Below are positions 24,997 to 37,000 of a stretch of 64,000 nt of DNA, piece by piece; the stretch's first letter is position 1; the number at the start of each line of letters is the position of its first letter. Source of the DNA: Nymphaea colorata (taxonomy: Eukaryota; Streptophyta; Magnoliopsida; Nymphaeales; Nymphaeaceae); the NCBI RefSeq assembly GCF_008831285.2, contig NC_045140.1, positions 16,242,370-16,306,369 of the forward strand, in the 5' to 3' direction. The translations under genes and the position numbers were made by a program. Below the pieces are notes generated by a model. The model did not search any database, was not told where the DNA came from, and saw only the letters and a list, made by a program, of their open reading frames with translations.

Positions 24997-27900
24997 GTGG
25001 AAAGAGAGGCAAGATTGAGAGACCATAGCATGACGCCGGAGGCAGTCGACAACTTGAGGAACTCCCAAAGGCCAGCAAATGCTCCGACAGAGAAGCCGGT
25101 CCATGTGAGAGGGCAACCACCGCAGACGGTGTAGAGAAAGAGGCCGACGACAGGTATCCACCAGGCCACGTTGAGGGCGACGGCGGCCCCAACGAGGCCG
25201 AATTTGAGGTGGATAATCAAGAGCCAGCTGAGGAAGCAGTGGGCGGCGAAAGCAACGGCGGTGACCCAAGGGATGACCATGTTCTTCATCTGGCACTGCA
25301 GGAAGCGCTGCAGCGTGAACAAGAAGACGAAGGCGAAGTGCTGAGGGATGAACCAGATGGAGAGGGAGCCCGCCATCCGCGCGATCTCCTCCTCTTGGCC
25401 CACCAGCCTCAGAATGGGAGTCGCGAAGATGTAAAGAGGCAGGAGGAGGAGGGCAAAGATGAACATGACGATGAAGGAACGCTGCAAATAGACCCCCAGC
25501 ATATAGTGCTTCCGCGCACCGAACGCCTGCCCACACAGTGTCTCCAACGCACTCGCCATACCCAACTGGCAGCACAGAAGCCGATTCTCATGAATGTTTA
25601 GAAAGCGGAAAAGGAAGAAGTAAGAAAAAAAAAAAAAAAAAAAGAGTGCAGTGAATTAGATTGCATGTAGTTAAAAAGAAAAGTCATCGAACCACACAGC
25701 CTTGGCCTTAGATTCCAGATGAGGCAGGTTTTGGCGCCCACCTTAGACGACTTTCCTTCAGTTCTGTCACACCACCTTTCTCATATAAAATGGATTTTTC
25801 CCTGTAGAAGTTATCTCATGCGGAAGACTTTTTTCGTCGGTTCCTATCTACCTTAAAAGGATCGCAGATCGAATTCCCTTGCTTTGCTTTCCTCCAAATA
25901 AGACATGGCTTTTAGCCCATTCCAGAGTTTTGACTCCAAGTACGAAGGATCAGATTAGACAAGTCAGTTCACCAACAACATCGTGAGCACTTAAAAGTGA
26001 ATGTTTTGTACAAAAAGCCCTCACAAAGCATGTGAGCTTTGGGAGCGATTGAACAAAGAACTCACATAGCTTGTTTTCCTTTGCGACTACTGCTTATACA
26101 AAGAACTCGAAAGCTTCTTTCGCTTTTGCGTAGTGTCATGTCACGAGCAAAATCTTATTCAGTTGTCCTCTCCTTTTTTTTTTCTATGAATTTTCAGTTT
26201 TACATACTCTTCTCGAGAGATGCGCATGGAATTGAAATTACTTTTATCACCTTAAACATAAAAAACAAGTGCGTCCACGAACTACTTGGTCTCATTAAAT
26301 ACTGTAACTTTTAGAGCTATGACGTGCGAGTTTAATTTACTCCTCAGGATTAATGATCCAGAAATATTTTTTCGACCCGAGAACGAACGCCGGCCAAGGG
26401 CAGGACTAGATAGTAGATATGATCTTCTCATGATCACGATGGAATTCTGTAAGCTGAAGCTTGGTCAAAGAAGACAGAGGAGATCTAATTGTGGGCCCCG
26501 CTGGTTTGTCCTACCCAGAATGAGCCTCAAAGCTGCTCACGTGGGATGTTGGAACTGTTTAATTGTTTCACCATGATTGGGATGATCGCTACTTAGCTCA
26601 CGGTGCAAATGAATCTATATATCAAACTGCTTCAAATCAGATATATATATATATATATATATATAGGAAAATTGGTATTTCTTAGACCACTTTGGTCAGA
26701 AACAACAACGAAAAGCTCTTGAGTTCTCGACAAAAGTTATTTTAAACAAGACCACTTTGGTGATAAACAACAACCAAAAGCTCTTGAGTTCTTGAGAAAA
26801 ATTATTTTAAACAAAATATGAACAATCTACTATGATTATCAATACTAATCTAACATAAGACATGTCTTGATTGAATTTGTTTCTTAAAAAGAACACTTGT
26901 TTTTCTACCATTAAAAGTTTGATGTCATAAAAGCCGTTTATTTTTTTATATTGTTAGAAGAACATGTTGAGCTCAAAAAATGACAAAGTTAGTGTACGAT
27001 TCTCATCAAGAACATTATTAAGATCATACGTGTGTGTGTGTATAGATCTCACCTCGCCTCCATCACAATCAATCGACGATTTAGTGGATCCAATGGTAGG
27101 TTGCAAGAAAGAGGCTTAACATGGTCCACCCAGAATTTGTTCGTTCTTATCTACAAATGACTTTTCTCCACTTAACTTGCTCAGTTTCCGAACATTTTCT
27201 TTCGGAAATCCCCCGCTAACGTGAAAAGCAGGGAACCGGAGTTGCCAAAATCGGTTTCCCGGTCGATTTTTTCCTCAAATGATGGTTGAGAGAATCGTGA
27301 ATCGACCGGCGGGCCAGAACCAATTCTTTCTTCTCCATTCAAACAATTACAGGTCTACATGTTGGGAAGAATGAAGAAATAAATAAGGAAAAAGTTAAGA
27401 AAATTTAAAAATGGTTATAGAAACATTTTACTGAATGTAGAGTAACAAAACAGTCATTTAATTAAATAATAACTACAATTTAAATGGTAATCTGATCCGA
27501 CGCTACACCGTCGTTTCTAAATGTTTCATTTCAATCGAATCGGCTAGATCTTAAGAGCACCGTCACAAGGATCCCCTTTTGTTTCTTTCTGAAAAACTTT
27601 AAGTACTGCAACTTGTTGAGAAGCACGCTTGGGTACGTAAAGTACCTCATTCCCGACGATAAAAAAGGAGATGTAGCCAATTGTCCATACGAAAATAGAC
27701 AAACCAACCGTAGAAAGAGAGAGAGAGGGAAAGCCGCCAAAATGAAAATTAATTAAGAAAAACAAGTGGTGTGCAATAGCAAAATGGATGCAAACAGGAT
27801 GGAAAATAACGGGCGATGGAAGAGCTCACATTTTGTGATGCGGATATATGTTCTATAAACTGAGATTTGTATGCACTATTAAATTTAGAGAGAAGAAGAG

Positions 27901-28970
27901 AAACATGTAGCTGATATTGAAAACACAAAACACACGTATATATATATATATATATATATAGCTTTCTTTGTGAGATACTTGATAAAGTACCGTATACCGC
28001 GACATGGTGGGAAGAAAGGGCGTATTAACATGACTATGACACCATGTTCCATGTGGGAACGAACTACACAACCATGCGGAGGACCCAGATTTAGTAATTA
28101 ATAAATTTACTTCTTTGTGAGAGATAATACTGTAATGAACACATTGATGTTGATGGCACTGCATCCTGAAGAAGAGAAGTATGAACAGTGAAAAGCGACG
28201 GAAGATAGTAAGACAAGGGACTGTCTCTTGTAAGAAAAGGATACCCAAAAAAATGCAAAGCCATGGCGGCTAGCTACTATCTTTATATCCCAAATTAAAC
28301 TAATATATATAAGATCTGACTCTCACCAAATATCCTGAAACCGAACGAGTTATGACTTACCACACTCATTCTCTGAGGTATTTAAAAAAATAAAAGGAAA
28401 AGATAAATTAGATTAAATAAAATCCTTACTCTCATCAAATATCCTGAAAATAAATGAGTTATCATGATACTCGTTCTTAATTAGTTGTAGCTCAGGCATA
28501 AACACGGAAAAGATAAGCACTTTTTACAACGGCCTGAGTTCAGTAGCTTCATCAATCTTCACATATGCGAGTAGTTGAAGCATAGACGAAATGTTTTTCG
28601 TCATGCTAAGACTTGAAGGCAAGAGTAGTTCCAGCATTCGACAACCGTCAGACCTAACGATACGAACTGAAAGAGTAGAAGAGGAGACGGTATAAGGGTA
28701 GGGCGTCATGGAAATTACCATCAATCCGAAATTGAATCCCACGATGACGTTTATGGCGATGGCGACGGAGGCGAGTTCGAGGTCACCGAGATGACCGACG
28801 AACGCCTGAGTGATGACATTCATCCCGTTCAAGGCAAGCCTGGTCAACATGGCAGGTCCGGCGATCCGCCATAGCTTTCTCGATTCAATCAGTGTCCTTT
28901 GCAGCAGCGATGGTTCTCTCAGCTCCTCCGAGTTGCCACCTGCTGGTGCCTCCTGTTCTGGCTGCACCAT
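22630..28970 (-). CDS. MATE-family (DETOXIFICATION) efflux transporter, eight exons
   Basis: Exons are 28970-28719, 25565-25024, 23969-23883, 23766-23710, 23543-23305, 23208-23090, 22984-22898 and 22767-22630. All introns are GT-AG, the frame holds throughout, and the protein is 506 aa, normal for plant MATEs. Diagnostic stretches include [48 protein letters not shown], a [19 protein letters not shown] block and [19 protein letters not shown]. Alternating hydrophobic blocks fit 12 membrane helices. MATE proteins export organic cations, flavonoids or xenobiotics from plasma membrane or vacuole using H+ or Na+ gradients; the substrate here is unknown. The C-terminal tail (last 30 residues) is rich in Ala, Glu, Pro, Thr and Gln, a lineage-specific feature. 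Intron 1 is 3153 bp. A duplicated TGACG/TTGAC-containing 23-mer lies about 0.73 kb upstream. Confidence 0.93.
24967..24992. repeat. ATT trinucleotide repeat in MATE intron 2
   Basis: About eight tandem ATT units lie just inside the intron following MATE exon 2. The repeat reads as poly-Asn or poly-Ile in spurious ORFs. Confidence 0.85.
26639..26664. repeat. TA microsatellite in MATE intron 1
   Basis: Thirteen or so TA dinucleotides in the first intron of the MATE gene. Confidence 0.9.
26684..26814. repeat. Two-copy direct repeat, 65 bp unit, in MATE intron 1
   Basis: The unit starting AGACCACTTTGGT recurs at 26749. Both copies contain AAAGCTCTTGAGTTCT and ATTTTAAACAA. It is a simple local tandem duplication. 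Confidence 0.85.
27937..27960. repeat. TA microsatellite in MATE intron 1
   Basis: About 11 TA units. Confidence 0.85.
28321..28465. repeat. Imperfect direct repeat in MATE intron 1
   Basis: CTCACCAAATATCCTGAAAC followed by GAACGAGTTAT near 28322 is repeated as CTCATCAAATATCCTGAAAA and AAATGAGTTAT near 28432. A spacing of about 110 bp suggests an old tandem duplication. Confidence 0.7.
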
Positions 28971-31900
28971 CTCCCCCTCACTGAGAAACAGAGAGACAGC
29001 GAGAGAGAGAGAGAGAGAGATAAAAAATACGAAAGGAAAGGAATGATTGGTTCACTACTCGGAAGTCTGACTTATAAAAACGAGAGGATAAGGGCTTTGG
29101 GGTCGTGACCACAGGTCGTTCCTTCAGCAAATGATTCAAGCGCGCTTGGGCGACACAGTCAAGGTCTTCATCTTTGTTATAATTGAGAGCAATCCTTCGT
29201 TTTCTGGGCGGCCTCCTTGGCTTCTTCCAAATTCTTTGTGAAGCCGTTGCCCGTTGCTCCTTGCTTTCCAAAAAAGAACCATCGGCCTCTCAGACGCGTC
29301 CCGAACGACCTACTGCCCGCCGACCGATTTCGGTCTGTACCGACAGAGATGTAAAGCGGTCTACCCTCTTTGTTCTACGTAGGGTCAGGACTCAACCGCG
29401 ATCTGTTCTCATTTATCGATTTAGTTATTGCGTCTGAATCGACACACACGTACCGGAGGCGGTGGCAACTCAGATAAAGCTCAGTCCCTATCAGGATCGA
29501 TCATTTTTCTCGGTGAAGTCCGCATATATTATGTGCTACGTAATTGCTGGTTTGGAAAAGTCTACGGCCTCCAACGATGGGAACTATTCGATCCTTTCCA
29601 CTTGTTGCGAGATGACAAACACTGGTCCCAAAATAAATATATCAATCCATTTTCTGGTTGAGAGAGGGACTTCGATGACGCAAGTGGGGAGCAAGTTTCG
29701 AATGTGACGTGTTGACTCTCCACCGTTCGAATCTGACGTGTTGACTCTCCATGAGATATCGCAGTTGATTCTTCATGTCTACTTGCAATACGATCTTATC
29801 ACCATTTCCAGACGTTCATGAGCAAAAATTTGACCATTCGTGTTTGATTTCACATCGTAGACGTGTTCATGACATTATGTTTCACAAAAAACTGCATAAC
29901 AGGTCGCTAGCTCTGGTGTCCCACAGCAATTCAAGAACCCTAAAAAACATCATTAATAGTCTTCTCCCCCTTCATCACTGTAAATATTTGCAGCGATCGT
30001 TGCTTAATTATTTGTTCCAATTTGCAGACAATTCGTTTTAACTTATACAAGAGTTTGGTTTTGACCATCGGATTCTCGTATCAGATGAGCAGTTCATGGC
30101 GATTGTTCTCTACGGAATTAACTAATTATAAAAGTAGCTAAGTCTCTCGAGTGTCTAAATCTCAGTCTCTCTCGATCTAGTAGTTGCATATGCTGATTCC
30201 TTTCATTGTATACCAACATGTATAACTAATATTACTTTATTTACACTTGATTTTTTAATAATATTGTATTATCTTTTTATTAAAAAGTTGTGGCTAGCTG
30301 ATGAAAAGGTTTTGGCCCACTGACAGAGCCAAACTGGTTATGTGCACACCCAAAATATATCAGGATTTCACGCCATGAATATGTTGTGTTCTTCTCAATT
30401 TGGAGAACCTAAGTTGAGAGCCTGGTCTGCTGGAAATAACTCATGCTGATAGAGATGTAAATGGGTCCAATAAAGTTCTGATTTCATTACATGTAAATGT
30501 TGGATCTGTTGTTCGTCTGGCCTCGTGAATTCCAGCTTTGAAATTAAGACCTGAATCCAAATCAAATCACTTAAAATAGTTAAATTCATTAAAGTCCGGA
30601 TCCCAATCTAAATTGCGAACAATTTACATCGGTACTTGCTTCGTTTCCGGACTTTTCTTCTCCAAAATGTCTCACCTCGCCGTGTCAGGCTGTCACTCAT
30701 CCACTTGTGACCTTGTGTGGGACTTTCGTTGTTTATTTTTTAAAGCAATTATCGTCTCTGCATTTGGTCCATCCATATATTAATGATCACTACGAATCAA
30801 CTCCTACGATTCCCTTGAGTAATATTTGAAATTATCCCTTGAACTTCACTTGTCAGTACGTGAAACTTATTTTTTCCTTAGTGAAATGAGTCAATGACAA
30901 TATATATCCAAGAAAAAGAAAGTCGAGAATGAAAATTAGAAGGTTCGCATAATGATACTTTCCAAAGCAGTAACTTTGTAGATATATTAAGTTCACCGCA
31001 TTAGAAGCGGCCTTTATTGATGCAAGTTTTAGTGATGTATGTTTGAACACGAAACAAAATGTCAATAAGGGAGCTTTTTTTTATGGTTCGGAAATTTGAT
31101 TAAAGAGCATAATTTCTCCTCAAACTGAAATGGAATAAAAAAAATTTCAGGTTTGAATTTCCTAATTCCATAAACAAAATACAGGTCAATTTGTTTAATA
31201 ATTCTAATTTCTTTAAAGCTGAGCACTTTGATTTTAAAATTCTTAGTTTTGAGATATATCAAACACCCCTCATAATTTGTGTCGCCGATGATTTAATTAT
31301 TGAATCGTCAAAACGTCAGTGCAAGAAGGAACTACTGGCGTGCAAAAACAGACAAGCATCCGAAACACAAAAAAAAAAAAAAAAAGTGTATGTTAAAAAC
31401 TCCTCCTTTGCCAACCATGCCTTTTTTTTATATATATAAATGTTTATCTAAGAAAAACAACCTTCAATGTAAAACTTCCAAAACTATCTACCGGAAATAC
31501 GTGCTTCAACTCGATATAGCGACTGCCACCAAAAGAATAATAATACAAGGCAACATGATAAACCAGAATGCCGTGAAGTTCAAATTTCAGGAGTGAATTT
31601 GATTGCTCACTCCATTAAATAAAATTGATTGCAGTGTTGAAGCAGCGGGTTCTTGTAGGATCTGTAGTCGACAATAACTTCTGTAGAGACAGATGAGGAC
31701 GCCACCGGATCGCAAACAGATTGATCACGAGCACTCGTTGGTCTGAGCATGCTTGACTTGTGAACAACGCGTGATTAAACAATCCCATTGTCAACCACAA
31801 AAAATACATAAAACCAAAAGAGGACAAATAAAATAATTGACGTGGACGAAGAAATCTCGCCATAAAAAAATATGAGTAGATAGAAAGAGGAAAAACTCGC

Positions 31901-34403
31901 GTGTCACCATTCCAGAGAGCCGTAACTTGGAAGCAAAGGAAATAGCAAACACCAATGGCCTACACATCTTCAGAAATCTGGCCCAGAACTTTAAGACCCC
32001 AAGAAGGAAAAGCAAATAGGAGGGACTTTGAATGTTGGTTGCGACTTGGTAAGAGTTCTACTTTTATATCTATCAACAGCTGCAAACAATTATTAGAACG
32101 AAATGAGGTGAGGAGTATTTTTGTCATGCAAAATTTTTTTCCTTTTCCACTTTTTATTATTGTAGTAGGATGGTTTCCTTCTTTCTCATTCATTCATGAG
32201 CATGTTAGTTATTCCTGACTCCGAACAACCATTCATTCATTCTGATGTTTGAAGCTCAAACGTATAACCTGCTCTTCATACCTACTCTATGAGAGTCCAA
32301 ATCTCAATTGAAGGTCCAATAGCTAACTGCTATGGCCCTTCCCGTGATGCCCATCCCAGATCTTGGCCTAAGTTGACTGCGTAAGAGGCTGTTCCACAAG
32401 GCCAGAATTGTGCAATTGAAATTCTTGTTTTTGAGAAGAAATGAGAATTGCATTATCAAACAAATAATTTTGATTCCAAAATCATAGGCTCATTAAATTC
32501 TATGGTTGTGATTCTACTCTAGAGGGTGGAATTATGATTAATAAAATTATACAGACATTTTTATTTATCTTTAGGGCACATAAAACACTGGTTTTAATTC
32601 AATATTTTCAGAATTTTAGTTCATGTTTTATCAAACAGGTTATTTTCAATTCTAGAATCAAAATTCCAACTGTAAAACACAAAGAAAAGCTTAAACAGGA
32701 ATTTTCGTTCTAAATCAAATGCAAGGTGGAATTTTTGTTTCTAAAATTTAATTTTAGAATCAAAATTCAAATGCCCTCTAAGAAAGAATTCCTGAACTCA
32801 TAGAGGAAGCAGCGGCCCATCAAAATATTAATGCAGCTTGTTGAACAATTCAACCGCGGGCCTCTTTGTTTGCGTTCTCCGGGACAATAATGCTAGGTGC
32901 ACACTCACCCCGGTAACTAATGAGTTAGGCGAGGTCAAGGCTGCCATCAGGTTGTCACCAATGATTGAGTGAACTATGTATGGTGCGCTTCAATAAGCTC
33001 AATATACCAAAAAAATGATATCATTCAAACAAAAACTATAACATAATCATGAATAAAACATTGAAATTCAACATAAAGTTATGCCCTTAAAGTTGCTTGC
33101 CAGCATAATCATCCAAACAGGAAATTCAAAACCAACAGATTACAGGAGCACACTGATGACTTGCTCGATCTCTGAAGAGCATATGAGGCAGGGAAGGCAT
33201 ACCCATACGCTCATACCGTCATACGGACGGTAGTAAACCATGCAGCATGCATGTAATCTAGGTGTACTGTGAGTCTGTAAAGTCGATTTTGTATGGTACA
33301 TCTAGTCGCCAGCAGGGGCACGTGCGGGTGGGCCTCTCTAAATGCAACCTTGGGTTCAATCAATCCCCTTTGTTTGAAGTGGGCCATCTTCAAGTTCTCT
33401 AATTCTTTTTTATTGTACAATGGCTGCATGCTCCATGTGCAACTTGTACATTCTCTCATATCATCAGTGATCTGGCATCAATGTGCTGATGCCTTCCCAG
33501 CGTCCTTGCGGGACAAGGAAGATGCCTTATATAGCTGCAATGTTTGGTTGATGATAGGTGTTCTCGTTGGTAGGTGGCCTGATCTCATGTACAGCCACAT
33601 GGGCGTGCATATTGGGTCTGAAACAGGCCAATGGTGCAGTGGATCTGGGCGGAGGCAGGCGAGATGTTTACCAATATCATCCAATAGAATCTGAAAGAAA
33701 GGCTCCATCAAAGGAAGAGTTTCATTTTCTCTAACCAAAACAGATGGATGAATATGGTGACCGCTAGATTGGAAAGTAGAAGTCGCCTAAGGATGGCCTC
33801 GTGTGGATCAAATGGTTCACTGCTAACATTTTGTGTCGCCAGACCTTCCTGCTGGGGTTGTACACAAAATCTACATCCCACTTGCGAGGATGTGATGAAA
33901 TTGCAAGTGCCCTCTCGAACATGCAGATCTCAACAGGCTTGTGAATGCATGTTCCTCTTGTCGACGTCCAAATTGCAAATTCTTCTATCCTAAAGGAAAT
34001 TGCCTATATCTTGGTACTGCTTGCTTTCTTTCACAATAACGACGTGAATGACAAGCTTGTATGCAATATAACTACTATGTTGCACCTCTTCCTTAAGAAA
34101 CAAATAGAACTTGCTAAGAATTTTCTATATGTGCTGTTTCTTTTATTCACAGTTGACGTAAACATGTCCATATACCTATGTTCTATTGGCTTAGATGGGA
34201 TCCGAATTTGTTCAGCCCATCTTTAGGGGCAGAACGAGGATTTTTTTGAGGAGTGGGCCAAACGGTTGTTTGACTGGGCCCAAGGGTGAATTTATCCAAG
34301 TAGGGCTAAACTAAATCAGAATACAAAAATTACATTAGACAACTAAAAATTTTCAAATTTTTTAACGTAATTTTTTTTTAGTTAGGTAGGGTGGGGTCAC
34401 AGC
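28971..34403. other. Spacer between the MATE gene and the hAT-like element
   Basis: The first few hundred bases beyond 28970 are the MATE promoter side, with a GA run at about 29000-29020. The remainder is AT-rich with short unsupported ORFs, for example near 31615-32218 and 33293-33740. No domain was recognised on either strand. Confidence 0.45.
29699..29750. promoter_or_regulatory. Duplicated 23-bp TGACG plus TTGAC element upstream of the MATE gene
   Basis: Two copies (29699-29721 and 29728-29750) differ at one base. Each contains TGACG, the core bound by TGA-class bZIP factors, directly followed by GTTGAC with the TTGAC core of WRKY W-boxes. They lie about 0.73-0.78 kb upstream of the MATE start codon. 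Repetition of a two-core module makes a regulatory role plausible; function is inference. Confidence 0.4.
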
Positions 34404-34411
34404 CTAGGCGG
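34404..34411. repeat. Left 8-bp target-site duplication, CTAGGCGG
   Basis: CTAGGCGG here is repeated exactly at 36028-36035, immediately outside the imperfect inverted termini. Eight base pairs is the hAT superfamily length. Confidence 0.8.
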
Positions 34412-36027
34412 TAGGCCTGGGCGTCGGGCCGGCCCGGTACGGGCCAGGTCCGGGCCACGCATTTTTTCTATCGGGCTCAAGTTTGGTGAGCCCGGCCCGA
34501 CCCGACGGCCTGTTTAACTCATTAGGTCAGACGATTTGGGTGAAAATTTGTGATGGTGCCATTTTTTTCTTTCCTTCCTCCCACCATCCCGTGCCCTCCC
34601 TCCCCGTCGCCATTGCCACAGCAGTGAAACCGCCTAGCCATCAGCTCTCTGGAGTTCCTGTAATGGCTGCTTTTCCCGCTGCTGTCTTCTTCTTCATTAA
34701 TCTCATTCTGCTTGGCGTTGCATTGGAAGATCTTGAGGGTAAAATGCCTGATGGTCCCCTTTCTCCTTCTTCCCATTTTTCTGTTCTTTCTTAGTCCACT
34801 GCTGTTCTTGTTTTCCTTTATCTGAGCTTGATGTAACGTTTCATGTTTACGCCCTGTTTGGTTGGAGGGAAAGGGAGGGAAAGGGATGGAGGGAAAGGGA
34901 GGGAAAGGAATGGAAAGGGAAGGGAAGGGAAGAGAAAGGGAAGGGAAGGGAATGAAAGAGAAAGGGAAGGGAAGGGAATGGAATGGAAAGAGGTGATTAT
35001 AAAAGCTTGTTTGGATAAAAGTGAATGGAATGGAAAGGAAACAATACAATTTATAATAATACCCTCAATAGTCAAAAGGTTGAGAGGCAGGGAGAAAAAA
35101 AACGTGGAGGGGTATTGTGGGCAGTCAACACTTTTGTACTTACTCCCTTTCATTTCCCTCCCAATCCGTCCGATTTGGGAGGGATTGAATTTACACTATA
35201 CAATCCTTTCCTTTCCTTTCATTTCCTTTCCCTCCCCTCCCATCCAAACAGACTTTCTCCCTTTCCCTTCCTTTCCCTCCTTTCTAATTAGCCAACCAAA
35301 CACAGGAGGGATTGCTAAATCCCTCCCTTTCCCTCCCTTTCCTTCCAACCAAACAGGCCCTTAGATATATCGAGGTTTTGGAGGCTTTTCCATTATGCGT
35401 GGATGAGCTTTTGTTATTTTTGTGTTGTTTTATGAGTCTCTTGAAGTGAAGTTTCAGGGAAGGATCAAGGATGGTGGTTATAGGCTGGTAGGGGTGGGAT
35501 CCGTTTGCAGTGGAGCTGCTTCTATGGACCACCATTAGAATATGGATAGTTAGGACGCCTAATGATTAAGGCTTATATTGTTTTCTTCTCGTTGTCTAGT
35601 TACTTCCCTCCACAAAGGAGTTTCATTTCATTTCAACTTTGCTCTTAGGTTGCAGGCGGTCTTTTCTTTTTGCCATGTTTTCCCCTTCTCTGTATTCTGC
35701 TGTTAATGGAAGCGCTCGTCTTAGTGGGTTTTGTTGTGGAAGGATAACGCAGTTGCTCCGCCTTTTCTTGTTGGTAAATAACAACGCAGTCTCGTGATTT
35801 TGCTAATATTCTTCATGTGAAGAAATTCAGGCTCGAGCCAGCCCGACCCGGCCCGAGGGTATGGCAAAACGGGTCGGGCTGGGTCTCGGTATGGTGGACC
35901 TGGCCCGACCCGTCAATATTATGGGGCCGGGCCCGGGCTTTGGGCCCGCCTCGTCAATATTATGGGCCGACCTGGGCCGGGTTTAAACTGATCGGGCCAC
36001 CCCGACCCAGCTCGATACCCACCCCTA
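34412..36027. mobile_element. hAT-like non-autonomous DNA transposon, 1616 bp
   Basis: The element starts TAGGCCTGGGCGTCGGGCC and its other end, read on the minus strand, is TAGGGGTGGGTATCGAGCT, an imperfect terminal inverted repeat. It is flanked by perfect 8-bp duplications CTAGGCGG. Both subterminal regions (34430-34510 and 35822-36010) are packed with short GGCCCG and CGGGCC words in both orientations, typical of subterminal transposase-binding repeats in hAT elements. No transposase is seen, so it is non-autonomous. A short ORF at 34663-34794 begins with a hydrophobic segment (AVFFFINLILLGVA), possibly a captured gene fragment. A Tourist-like MITE is nested inside. Confidence 0.82.
34850..35360. 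mobile_element. Nested Tourist-like MITE, 511 bp, purine-rich
   Basis: The termini are inverted copies: the left begins CGCCCTGTTTGGTTGGAGGG and the right, on the minus strand, GGGCCTGTTTGGTTGGAAGG. The inverted similarity continues into GGAAAGGGAGGG-type sequence for at least 35 bp. TTA trinucleotides at 34847-34849 and 35361-35363 fit the PIF/Harbinger (Tourist) target duplication. Interior GGGAAA repeats on the left are mirrored by TTTCCC repeats on the right, so the whole element can fold into a long hairpin. Long ORFs here are low-complexity artefacts. Confidence 0.75.
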
Positions 36028-36035
36028 CTAGGCGG
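36028..36035. repeat. Right 8-bp target-site duplication, CTAGGCGG
   Basis: Exact copy of 34404-34411, directly after the right terminus of the hAT-like element. Confidence 0.8.
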
Positions 36036-36289
36036 GCCCTCCCCTCCCTCCGCCCCTGCCCATCTTCAACAACTACGGTAACTGTTTCATGCTGAACTAT
36101 AGGCGACATGATCTACTTGGTTTGATTAGAGAGCAGGTGGATCACGAAGACTAAGAGCAATCAGATATGCTAATTATGCATCAAGCGGGAAGCATGTTGG
36201 CCCCCTAATGGTTCTGCACATGCGGAACTCTTCTTGTTCTTTATTTTTGGATCGAAATTAATACGTACTAATGTGTAAGAATCTACAGC

Positions 36290-37000
36290 GGCAGTTGGAA
36301 CAATACGTTAAGAATGCTGGTCTGGAGATGCAACTTAACTATCATATATTTTCTTAATCAACCAAAAGCATACAGTGAAGGCTTGTAATGCAAACGGCTT
36401 GCAATCAGACTTTTCAACGCCAACTTTCAGAGGACAACAAACTTTCTAAACTAACTAGTTATACTAGGCGACAAGAAGAAGTAGAAGACTAAAGCAGCAC
36501 AAAGAAAATAAACCTTTTCTTCATTCGACATCAAGTGTATACAAAAACAATCGTCGCCCATTTATAGAGGCGAGAGTAGCAACGGGTCGGGTCCTATACA
36601 AGTGCCCGACCCAAACAGACCCACATAAATATCACATGAACATACGTACTTCAAAGTGAATCACAAAATAATAAAATAATATATGTAATTTAAAATTACA
36701 ATTCAACCCTTGATCCGTCTCGAGTATCTACGCAGAGGCACCTCCTCTCGTGTGTGCACTGGATCTACAGGAGATCCCACAGTTGAAGGTTCATGAACTG
36801 CACCGATGCTCAAAGGTGGAACTTGAGGCACAGAACTGGACCCAAGAAGGGTTTTGTCCTACCCTGCATCAGCTTGTCTCACGCAATATGTAATAGATTG
36901 ATGAACCACATGCGATCTATGGAAAACTGACGCCACCTAAGAATGTTAGTAGGTCAAGAGACTCATCATTCCGTAACTGTTACAAATGAGAGGAGGTCGC
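36290..37000 (-). mobile_element. Possible Ty1/copia-like LTR-retrotransposon remnant
   Basis: On the minus strand a short open stretch ending near 36712 reads VPQVPPLSIGAVHEPSTVGS then VHTREEVPLRRYSRRIKG and stops. The last part resembles the basic LRRSxRxxK linker between integrase and reverse transcriptase in copia polyproteins. Downstream (about 36650-36300) is a CTATAAATGGG box and pyrimidine-rich CTTCTACTTCTTCTTG sequence resembling an LTR promoter/R region. No paired LTR, primer-binding site or catalytic domain was found, so this is tentative. Confidence 0.35.

Noticed and set aside
24930-25601. Long frames on both strands overlapping MATE exon 2
   Set aside because: They are shadow frames of the GC-rich MATE exon. 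Only the frame with MATE motifs and correct splice sites is supported.
34522-35364. Ser/Phe/Pro and Lys/Glu/Gly-rich ORFs up to 175 codons
   Set aside because: They lie in the GGGAAA/TTTCCC arms of the nested MITE.
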